A stretch of DNA of 9,245 bases, taken from contig JACOVZ010000020.1 in assembly GCA_016177065.1 (NCBI GenBank), positions 1 through 9,245 on the forward strand. Reading direction: 5' to 3'. Below the pieces are notes generated by a model. That model saw nothing but the letters and a program-made list of their open reading frames with translations, did not search any database and was not told the origin of the DNA. Source of the stretch: Candidatus Wildermuthbacteria bacterium. Lineage in GTDB: Bacteria; Patescibacteriota; Minisyncoccia; Minisyncoccales; UBA10102. Positions 1 to 6,095 of this stretch are shown piece after piece (position 1 is the stretch's first letter; every line of letters begins with the position of its first letter). A program made the translations under genes and the position numbers.

Positions 1-3000
1 CCTCAAAACTTAGCTGGGCTTCATTATCGCATTCCGGCTTATGGGCAGTTCCCTGCTGCAGCGCAACAATCCCAACTGCCTGTTTTATTTGATTCTCATA
101 AGCTAAAAATGCGCGTGCGATTTCTTTGTCTCCAGTATACCACAGAGAAATCTTGTCTTTGGGCTGGTATCCCGCCTCTTTTCTCATGTCTTGGATTTTC
201 CGCATGATCTCGCGCGCCATACCCTCCTCTCTCAGCTGAGAGGTTATGGCAGTATCCAATTGAACTTCTTCTTTAATGCCGGGATCAAATACTACCTCTT
301 TCACGTTCACCTCCTGCTGAATAAGCTCAAGAATGTCTTTCGCTATCTTCTGCTCTTTTTTGACCCTCAGCTGAGCCAAGGGCTGCCGTACCCGTATTGA
401 AGCCTTAGCTCTTTCAGCCAATGCTTTTGCGACGATTTCCCGGGCCTGTTCCATTTGGTGTTCAAGAGTCTTGTCTTGTTTTCCCGGCTTTGGCCAATCT
501 TGAAGATGCACGCTTTCCTTTGCAGATCCCAGATTCTCAAATAGCTGCTCGCTGAGAAACGGCATGAATGGAGCGCACAGCTTTGCTGTTGTCTCAAGCA
601 CAAGTTTCAAAACTTCTGAAACTTCCAAAAGATCTTCTTTGCTTTGAGGATTTTGGAATCTTGAGCGGGATCTTCTGATATACCACAGAGAAAGATCCTG
701 CACCGTAAAGTCTTCCAATCTCCTCGCAGCTCTCGTAATATCGTAGGCATCTAGGTTCAAAGAGATTTCTTTTACTGCAGAAGCAAGCCTTGAAAGAATC
801 CACTGGTCCAGCGCGTTCTTGTTTTTTACAATGCGTTTCTTTTGGCCAGATTTTGCCGCATACGTTTCAAAAAACACAAAGCAGTTCCACAGAGTAAGCA
901 TAAATCTTCTCGTAACCTCCTGAATGTCTTTCTCAGAAAAGAGCTTGGGGTCTCCCGGGTTGTTGAAGCTGTAGAAATACCAGCGGGAAGCATCAACCCC
1001 ATATGTTTTTGCAATATTCCAGGGATCCACAATGTTCCCTTTTGACTTTGACATCTTCTCTCCTTTTGCATCCAGGACGTGGCCCAGAGAAATGACGTTT
1101 TTGTAAGGAGACTTGAACCCTAAAAGCGTAGACACTGCCAAAAGGGTGTAAAACCACCCGCGGGTCTGGTCAATTGCTTCAACAATATAGTCTGCGGGGA
1201 AAAATGCAGGTGGTTTCGGATTTTGGATTTCGGATTTCGGATTTTCAGCGAAAGGCCAATGACCTTGCGCGAATGGCATAGCCCCTGAGTCGTACCAGAC
1301 ATCAACAACTTCTTTCACTCTCTGCATGGTTCCTTTCAGGCATTTGGAGCAAGAGAATACCACTTCATCAACATAGGGTCTATGAAGATCAAGCTCCATT
1401 TGATCATTGTAAGGGAGCAAGGCGAAGGGCAGCTCTCTCCATGTGCCAGTGGCAAGGCCTTTTTTCTTACCCTTGAGATACTCTACAATTTCTTCCCTGC
1501 TGAACCCTTGCACCATTGTTTCAAGCATCAGTAAAGGATCCTGGTGGCTGATAATCACAATATTTTTTGAAGAATGCTTTTGATTTATCTCTTTTAAGAA
1601 TCCGTACATTCTGCGCTGCATATCCTGCCAGCTTTCGCCCTGAGGAGCAGGTTCCGTAAACCTTCTCAGGTAGTGTTCAAGCTTTGTTTCCTCCGGTCTC
1701 CCGTATATCTTCCCAAACTCATTCAAGGGTTTTCCGTTGAGAATCCCCACGTCCCATTCCCTCAGTCTTGCATCAAAGACGGGCTGAATGCCAAGCTCTT
1801 TTCCGAGAATCTCTGCTGTTTCTTTTGTCCGCATGAGATCTGAGGAGAAAATCATGCCAATCTTTTTCTTTTTTAGCTCCTTTGCGGATTTTGCAACCTG
1901 CGCTCTGCCCTTTTCAGTAAGATGGTACGGTATCTTTTCAGGCCAGCAAGCCATAACATCATTTGCAACCTGTTTCTCTGAATGGCCGTGCCGAAGAATG
2001 TAGTAGGAGTTTGTTGTAAACTTTTTGCTCTTTAACTCGTCAAGAGAACCGACAACTTCTGTGTTCTTGCATTCTCTGCACTGCCACACAGGCAAGGGAG
2101 TTCCCCAGTACCGTTCCCTTGAAAACGCCCAGTCTTTAACCTCTTTGAGCCATTCTCCCATTCTGCCTTTCTTGATATGCGAAGGGATCCAATTGATTGT
2201 GTTGTTGTTTGCAATCAAGTTCTTCTTCACTTTCTGCATATTGAGGAACCAGCTTTCCTTGGCATAGTACAGCAAAGGAGTGGAGCACCTCCAGCAGAAA
2301 GGATATTCGTGCTCATACAGCTCTTCTTTGAACAGCAAATTTCTTTGTTTCAAATCTGCAATGATGAGGGGGTCTGCGTCTTTTACGAACATGGAGCTCC
2401 ATGTCCCCTTATCAAACTTGCCTTCTTCATTCACTAAATGAAGCATTGCCAGGTTTTCTTTCTTCCCAAGCTTAAAGTCATCTTCTCCGTATGCTACTGC
2501 CGTGTGCACCACGCCAGTGCCCTCTTCCATGGATACGAAATCAGCTGGCACAACCTCCCATACTTTCTTTCCGCTTTCTGGCTCCTTAAAATGGAACAAG
2601 GGGTCGTAGCGAATACCCAGAAGATCTTTTCCTTTGAATGTCTGGAGTGTTCTGTACTCTCCAAGAACTTTTGATGCAAGTTCTTTCGCAAGAATATATT
2701 TTTTTTCGTTCTGCTCAGCTACGATGTATGATTTTTCTACATTCACGGCCAAAGCAACGTTGCCAGGCAATGTCCACGGGGTTGTGGTCCACGCGAGAAA
2801 ATGCGCGCCTTGGAATTTGGAATTGCCTGTGATCTTGAACTTCGCGTATACAGATCTGTCCTTCACGGTTCTGTACCCTTGAGCCAGCTCATGGGATGAA
2901 AGAGGGGTTCCGCATCTGGCGCAGTAAGGCACCACTTTGTAGTCTTTGTAGAGCAGGCCCTTGTCCCAGAACCTCTTGATGATAAACCACAAAGACTCAA

Positions 3001-3448
3001 TGTATGAGGTATCATAGGTGATGTAGGGATGGTCCATATCCAGCCAGAGCCCAAGCCGTTCGTTAAACTTCTCCCATTCTCCTTTGTACTCCCACACTGA
3101 CTTTTTGCACTCCTGGTTGAACTTTGCGATCCCGTACCGTTCAATGTCTTTTTTGGATTTTAACCCAAGCTTCTTTTCTATCTGAAGCTCCACGGGAAGC
3201 CCGTGCGTGTCCCATCCTGCTTTTCTTGGCGCAAAGAATCCTTGCATGGTCTTGTAGCGGAGGATGACGTCTTTAAAAACGCGGTTTGCCACATGGTGGA
3301 GCCCGGGGCCGGCATTGGCAGTGGGGGGACCGTCATAAAATACAAAACGAGGAGATTTCTTTCTCCTCAAAAGAGAACGCTGGAAAGTCTTTTCAGTTCT
3401 CCACTTCTTGAGAACTTCCTCCTCCAGATTCGGAAAATTCACATCCAT
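1..3448 (-). CDS. ileS: Isoleucyl-tRNA synthetase with embedded histidine-phosphatase domain (3' end off window)
   Basis: Class I synthetase that charges tRNA-Ile with isoleucine in the cytoplasm. I translated the minus strand from 3448 to the window edge and found one uninterrupted frame of 1149 codons with no stop, so the C-terminus is missing. Residue numbers count from the ATG at 3448. Visible landmarks are the N-terminal VNFPNLEEEVL, the class I signature PGLHHV (48-53), GWDTHGLPVE (78-87), a CxxC knuckle (176/179), the CP1 editing motifs WTTTPWT (220-226) and HTAVAYGEDDF (315-325), FSRERYWGTPLPVW, DQTRGWF and KMSKS (798-802), then the anticodon-binding helical region. An extra domain occupies about 480-684 (separate entry). 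The family is usually roughly 900-1050 residues, so the excess is explained by that insertion. The gene lies 36 bp downstream of argS and is probably co-transcribed. An in-frame TTG at 3484, directly after the argS stop and preceded by GAGAGG, is an alternative start adding 12 residues. Confidence 0.96.
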   Translation of the reverse strand, partial: MDVNFPNLEEEVLKKWRTEKTFQRSLLRRKKSPRFVFYDGPPTANAGPGLHHVANRVFKDVILRYKTMQGFFAPRKAGWDTHGLPVELQIEKKLGLKSKKDIERYGIAKFNQECKKSVWEYKGEWEKFNERLGLWLDMDHPYITYDTSYIESLWFIIKRFWDKGLLYKDYKVVPYCARCGTPLSSHELAQGYRTVKDRSVYAKFKITGNSKFQGAHFLAWTTTPWTLPGNVALAVNVEKSYIVAEQNEKKYILAKELASKVLGEYRTLQTFKGKDLLGIRYDPLFHFKEPESGKKVWEVVPADFVSMEEGTGVVHTAVAYGEDDFKLGKKENLAMLHLVNEEGKFDKGTWSSMFVKDADPLIIADLKQRNLLFKEELYEHEYPFCWRCSTPLLYYAKESWFLNMQKVKKNLIANNNTINWIPSHIKKGRMGEWLKEVKDWAFSRERYWGTPLPVWQCRECKNTEVVGSLDELKSKKFTTNSYYILRHGHSEKQVANDVMACWPEKIPYHLTEKGRAQVAKSAKELKKKKIGMIFSSDLMRTKETAEILGKELGIQPVFDARLREWDVGILNGKPLNEFGKIYGRPEETKLEHYLRRFTEPAPQGESWQDMQRRMYGFLKEINQKHSSKNIVIISHQDPLLMLETMVQGFSREEIVEYLKGKKKGLATGTWRELPFALLPYNDQMELDLHRPYVDEVVFSCSKCLKGTMQRVKEVVDVWYDSGAMPFAQGHWPFAENPKSEIQNPKPPAFFPADYIVEAIDQTRGWFYTLLAVSTLLGFKSPYKNVISLGHVLDAKGEKMSKSKGNIVDPWNIAKTYGVDASRWYFYSFNNPGDPKLFSEKDIQEVTRRFMLTLWNCFVFFETYAAKSGQKKRIVKNKNALDQWILSRLASAVKEISLNLDAYDITRAARRLEDFTVQDLSLWYIRRSRSRFQNPQSKEDLLEVSEVLKLVLETTAKLCAPFMPFLSEQLFENLGSAKESVHLQDWPKPGKQDKTLEHQMEQAREIVAKALAERAKASIRVRQPLAQLRVKKEQKIAKDILELIQQEVNVKEVVFDPGIKEEVQLDTAITSQLREEGMAREIMRKIQDMRKEAGYQPKDKISLWYTGDKEIARAFLAYENQIKQAVGIVALQQGTAHKPECDNEAQLSFE
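1214..1241. repeat. Heptanucleotide tandem repeat inside ileS
   Basis: Four tandem 7-base units read TTTCGGA, TTTTGGA, TTTCGGA, TTTCGGA on the plus strand, followed by a partial TTTT. In the ileS frame this gives the low-complexity peptide NPKSEIQNPKP between HWPF and FPADYI, a surface-loop position ahead of the DQTRGWF motif. Seven is not a multiple of three, so the units are read in successive frames and the encoded peptide repeats only loosely. The frame remains open on both sides. Confidence 0.75.
1397..2011 (-). other. Histidine phosphatase (PGAM-like) domain inserted in frame within IleRS
   Basis: This is a region of ileS, about residues 480-684, not a separate gene. It carries the complete histidine-phosphatase (branch 1, phosphoglycerate mutase/CobC-like) set of motifs in order: ILRHGHSE with Arg486 and the phospho-acceptor His487, SSDLMRTKETA with Arg540, LREWDVG with Glu564 as probable acid/base, GESW at 604-607, and VIISHQDP with the second catalytic His635. 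It begins after the type-B IleRS segment CRECKNTEVVGSLDEL and ends before LHRPYVDEVVFSCSKC. The host normally crosses this point with a short linker. The flanking cysteine pairs C457/C460 and C700/C703 probably still meet as one zinc ribbon. No stop, frameshift or start-like break separates it from the synthetase. All catalytic residues are kept, so an active phosphatase is likely, but the substrate cannot be told from sequence. Confidence 0.93.
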
Positions 3449-3484
3449 ATGATAAAAATTATCACGTTTCGGCCTGTTTTTCAA

Positions 3485-5200
3485 TTACATCCTCTCTGGA
3501 GTTTGAATACCCAAAAGAGACAAGCTGTTCTTAATAACCTGCGCAACAGCTTGAGTAAGAAAGAGGCGGAATTCTTTTGCCTCTTTTGTTTCTGCCTGCA
3601 GAACAGAATGCGTGCCGTAAAACAGATTGTATTTCTGGGCCAAATCAAATACAAAGTTTGCAACCAGATTCGGAGAAAATCTCTCTGCGGCATCTCGCGC
3701 CACCTCCGGGAATGCATTTAACGTGCGTATAATCTCCGTTTCTTCCTTTGAAAACTCATACGCATCCCCCGCATTCCGCGGCATTGCTTCAGCTTTCTTC
3801 AGAATGCTCCTGCAACGCGCGAACGTATACTGAATGTATGCTGCGGAGTTTCCCTTAAGATTCAGAATCTTTGCCCAGTCAAATATGATGTCCCCTGAAG
3901 GATGCTGGATAAGATCATTGTATTTCATCCCTCCAATCCCAATTGCTCTTGCAACCTTTTCTTTCTCTTCTGGAGATAATCCTCGCGCAGTCTCTGACTG
4001 CCCAATGATTGCGCTCGCTTTTTCAATTGCCTCCCTGAGCACTTCTTCCAGATGAACGGTCTGCCCCTTTCTTGTTGAGAATTTCCCCTCTTGGGTGCGG
4101 TACAATCCATGGAACACATGCACGAGCTTTTCCTTTGTTGCATACCCTATCAATTTGGAAGCTGAAAACACCTGTTTAAAATGCAGAATCTGCTCGTTTC
4201 CGGTTTCAATGGCAATGATGTCCGGCTTCCACCTTTGTATCCTGTATTTCATATTCGCCAAATCTCTTGTGAAATACGTAGTGGCTCCATCTGTTTTCAA
4301 GAGCATTGCCGGGGGCAGGGCTTCTCCCGGAAACGGGACGATGAATGCCCCGTGGCTTTCATGAGCAAGCCCCTTCTTTTTGAAATCTTCCACGACTTCT
4401 TTCATTTTACCCTCAAAGAAGCTCTCTCCAATGAGGTAGTCAATGTGAACATCCAGAAAGCTGTATATCCTTTCAAACTCTTCCATGCTTACCCTTCGTA
4501 TATGCTCCCAGATCATTCTTGCTTCCTTGTCTTTCATTTCCAGCTTCTTGAACCATATCCTTGCTTCTTCTTCCATGGTGGGATCTTGCTGAGCCTCTTC
4601 GTGGAATCCCACGTACAGCTTCTCAAGATCTTGCGGGGTAAGACTCTTCAGGATCTCTTTTCGTTCCTTTTCACTTTTCCCTTTTAAAAGCTTTTCTGAG
4701 AGCTGATACAGAATCTTTCCGTGGGGCGTGCCCCAATCTCCAGGGTAGTTTATGCCAATACATTCATACCCAAGAAACTTGTACAGATTGTACAAGGCTT
4801 GGCCGATCAGAGTAGACCTCAAATGCCCCACTCCGAAGGGTTTTGCAATGTTGGGGCTTGAGTACTCCACAATGATCCGCTTCCTCTCTTTTCCCGAACC
4901 ATACTTCTCTTTTTCTTTCGCAATAGAAGAAAGAACCTTGAGGAAGTATTTTCTGGAAAGGAAAAAATTGATGAATCCGGGCCCCGCAACCTCCACCTTG
5001 CCAAGAAAATCAAGGCCGCGCCTGTCAAGGCTAGAAACAAGGGTTTCTGCAACCTGCCTGGGATCCTTTCCCTGTTTTTTCGCCAATACCAAGGCAATGT
5101 TCGTTGAGTAGTCTCCGTGCTCCGGATTTTCTGGGCGCTCAAACGAAACCTCCTCATTGACTGCTTTCCAGATAAGCTTTCTCAGCTCTTCGCGTATCAT
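3485..5200 (-). CDS. argS: Arginyl-tRNA synthetase
   Basis: Class I synthetase charging tRNA-Arg, 571 residues, within the usual bacterial length. The order is: an N-terminal Add1-type domain (about 1-85, including NPEHGDYSTN and GPGFINFFL), the catalytic core with EYSSPNIAKPFGVGHLRST (112-130), NYPGDWGTPHGKI, DGATTYFTRDLA and the KMSKS-equivalent FSTRKG (374-379), and a C-terminal DALR anticodon-binding domain opening with AAYIQYTFARCRSILKKAE. The HIGH signature reads GVGH (123-126): its first histidine is Gly (codon GGA). The ATG at 5200 is the first base triplet of the conserved domain and lies next to a divergent promoter region. There is no good Shine-Dalgarno; AAAGG is about 14 bases upstream. 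ileS follows after 36 bp, making an argS-ileS pair. Confidence 0.98.
   Translation of the reverse strand: MIREELRKLIWKAVNEEVSFERPENPEHGDYSTNIALVLAKKQGKDPRQVAETLVSSLDRRGLDFLGKVEVAGPGFINFFLSRKYFLKVLSSIAKEKEKYGSGKERKRIIVEYSSPNIAKPFGVGHLRSTLIGQALYNLYKFLGYECIGINYPGDWGTPHGKILYQLSEKLLKGKSEKERKEILKSLTPQDLEKLYVGFHEEAQQDPTMEEEARIWFKKLEMKDKEARMIWEHIRRVSMEEFERIYSFLDVHIDYLIGESFFEGKMKEVVEDFKKKGLAHESHGAFIVPFPGEALPPAMLLKTDGATTYFTRDLANMKYRIQRWKPDIIAIETGNEQILHFKQVFSASKLIGYATKEKLVHVFHGLYRTQEGKFSTRKGQTVHLEEVLREAIEKASAIIGQSETARGLSPEEKEKVARAIGIGGMKYNDLIQHPSGDIIFDWAKILNLKGNSAAYIQYTFARCRSILKKAEAMPRNAGDAYEFSKEETEIIRTLNAFPEVARDAAERFSPNLVANFVFDLAQKYNLFYGTHSVLQAETKEAKEFRLFLTQAVAQVIKNSLSLLGIQTPERM
3491..3496 (-). promoter_or_regulatory. 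Possible ribosome binding site for a TTG start of ileS
   Basis: GAGAGG lies within the last codons of argS, six bases upstream of the TTG at 3484. It is the best Shine-Dalgarno-like match I found near any start in this window. The ATG at 3448 has only AT-rich sequence before it. If used, it would couple ileS translation to termination of argS. The purines also encode the C-terminal residues PERM of ArgRS, so the match may be coincidental. Confidence 0.3.
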
Positions 5201-5204
5201 ACTA

Positions 5205-5232
5205 TTGATGTATAACCTTTATACCATAAAAT
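5205..5232 (+). promoter_or_regulatory. Candidate sigma70-type promoter for smpB-ssrA-infC-rpmI-rplT
   Basis: On the plus strand TTGATG (5205-5210) and TAAAAT (5227-5232) are spaced by 16 bases. The start would fall near 5239, about 40 bases before the smpB ATG. It is the only gene-free stretch upstream of the plus-strand cluster. It occupies almost the same bases as the candidate argS promoter, so the two directions could interfere. Consensus match only. Confidence 0.4.
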
Positions 5233-5238
5233 GATCAA
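5209..5238 (-). promoter_or_regulatory. Candidate sigma70-type promoter for argS-ileS
   Basis: On the minus strand TTGATC (5238-5233) and TATACA (5214-5209) are separated by 18 bases. Transcription would start close to 5202, only a few bases ahead of the argS ATG, giving a very short leader. This would fit the missing Shine-Dalgarno site. The prediction rests on consensus matching only and overlaps the candidate plus-strand promoter. Confidence 0.35.
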
Positions 5239-5280
5239 GTTTTGTTGTAGCTAAGAGTGCCAGATGATACAGTGAATCCA

Positions 5281-5727
5281 ATGGATGTTCTTGCAGAAAA
5301 CAGAAAAGCAAGATTCAACTACGAAATCCTGGAAACATTCCAGGCAGGCTTATCGTTGCAAGGACCGGAGGTAAAATCCGCAAGACTGGGAAGAATGCAG
5401 CTGGCGGGGTCCTATGCCGTATTCAAGGGTCATGAACTTTCCCTTGTCGGGAGCACCATTCCCCCGTATCAGCCGAACAACACGCCTTCCAATTACAAGC
5501 CGGAACGCTCCAGAAAGCTTCTGCTGAACAAAAAAGAGCTCTTGCGGCTGTCTGGAAAAGTCAAAGAGCGGGGGTTGACTTTAGTGCCCTTGAAGGTGTA
5601 CAGTACTGAGGCAGGAAAGATAAAGCTTGAGATCGGACTTGCCAAAGGAAAGAAAAAATGGGATAAGAGAGAGGCTCTGAAGAAACGGGAAGCTGACCGA
5701 GAAATCAAAAGAGCGTTACGGGGGTGA
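5281..5727 (+). CDS. smpB: SsrA-binding protein SmpB
   Basis: SmpB binds the tRNA-like domain of tmRNA and brings it to ribosomes stalled without a stop codon, standing in for codon-anticodon pairing. From the ATG at 5281 it is 148 residues, a normal length. Family features are AENRKARFNYEILETFQAG at the N-terminus, GPEVKSAR for the usual GTEVKS-R, the core SLVGSTIPPYQP and KPERSRKLLL, GLTLVPLKVYSTEAGKIKLEIGLAKGKKKWDKRE, and a basic C-terminal tail ending KREADREIKRALRG. That tail enters the mRNA channel in the family. A GTG at 5257 would add eight residues (MPDDTVNP). I prefer the ATG because homologues usually begin just before LAEN. Neither start has a clear Shine-Dalgarno. The last eight bases, including the TGA stop, lie inside the tmRNA acceptor stem. 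Confidence 0.97.
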   Translation: MDVLAENRKARFNYEILETFQAGLSLQGPEVKSARLGRMQLAGSYAVFKGHELSLVGSTIPPYQPNNTPSNYKPERSRKLLLNKKELLRLSGKVKERGLTLVPLKVYSTEAGKIKLEIGLAKGKKKWDKREALKKREADREIKRALRG

Positions 5728-6079
5728 GTTGCTTTGACAGAAAGAGAAAAGAAACATACGCAGGCCGAGTTTCCTGGGAGTCTCGCCAAAAATCCAGGAA
5801 GGCATTTACCTGCCAACATATTTGCTCCTCAAAGAGCATACGCATACGCCTAACAGCCTATGCCATCTGATTCATTGATTCTCAATAGATGAGTCGGGTG
5901 CCAACCTTTTGAGATGAGAAAGCCTTATTCCTTTTAGTCCTTTGAGGCTTTCAAACATTCAAGGACAACAGAGGGGATATTTTCCTGGTTCCAGTCTCCT
6001 CCTTGTACCAACCAGGATATGCCTGTAGACTATGCTCTTGGACCTTTCTGGACGGGACTTCAACGTCCCCACCTCCACC
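5720..6079 (+). ncRNA. ssrA: Transfer-messenger RNA (tmRNA, SsrA)
   Basis: The tmRNA rescues ribosomes on broken mRNAs: it acts as alanyl-tRNA, then as mRNA for a degradation tag. Acceptor stem: GGGGGTG (5720-5726) pairs with CACCTCC (6070-6076) with one G-U. T arm: GGGAC/GTCCC around TTCAAC (6054-6069). Helix 2: CATA (5755-5758)/TATG (6031-6034) and GCAGG (5760-5764)/CCTGT (6022-6026). PK1: CGAG 5766-5769/CTCG 5782-5785 with TTCCTGG 5771-5777/CCAGGAA 5794-5800. PK2: 5867-5875/5889-5897 with TCTCAA 5880-5885/TTGAGA 5909-5914. PK3: GAAAGCC 5918-5924/GGCTTTC 5946-5952 with GTCCTT 5937-5942/AAGGAC 5961-5966. PK4: GAGGGGA 5971-5977/TCTCCTC 5995-6001 with CCTGGTT 5984-5990/AACCAGG 6010-6016. All four pseudoknots and the neighbouring smpB make the call secure. 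The genomic 3' end reads ACCG rather than ACCA. The 5' end overlaps smpB. Confidence 0.95.
5812..5853 (+). other. tmRNA tag reading frame (ANIFAPQRAYAYA, stop TAA)
   Basis: The resume codon is inferred as GCC at 5812, which lies 11 bases after the end of PK1, the same spacing as in E. coli tmRNA. The frame then reads ANIFAPQRAYAYA and stops at TAA (5851-5853). The charged alanine of tmRNA would precede it. The stop sits in the loop of a helix 5-like hairpin, GCATA (5842-5846) with TATGC (5859-5863). The tag ends YAYA rather than the common LAA. The resume position is inferred from spacing, so one or two codons of error are possible at the N-terminal side; the C-terminus is firm. Confidence 0.8.
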
Positions 6080-6095
6080 GAATTACCCTACTATC

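Noticed and set aside
1214..1241. Heptamer repeat as a CRISPR or attachment site
   Set aside because: Units are only 7 bases, contiguous without spacers, and lie in coding sequence.
1397..2011. Phosphatase segment as a separate or frameshifted gene
   Set aside because: The reading frame is continuous with IleRS on both sides with no stop, so it is a domain within one protein.
3203..3721. 172-codon plus-strand open frame
   Set aside because: It lies antisense across the ileS start and argS end, both of which have clear family motifs, and its product shows no recognisable pattern.
4181..4687. 168-codon plus-strand open frame
   Set aside because: Antisense shadow of the argS catalytic core. 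Its composition follows the reverse of the argS codons.
5493..5819. 108-codon minus-strand open frame
   Set aside because: Antisense to smpB and the 5' part of the tmRNA. No family features.
6003..6095. N-terminal extension of infC from the TTG at 6003
   Set aside because: These bases form the PK4 partner strand, helix 2, T arm and acceptor stem of the tmRNA, and the encoded peptide (YQPGYACRLC...) has no IF3 likeness.
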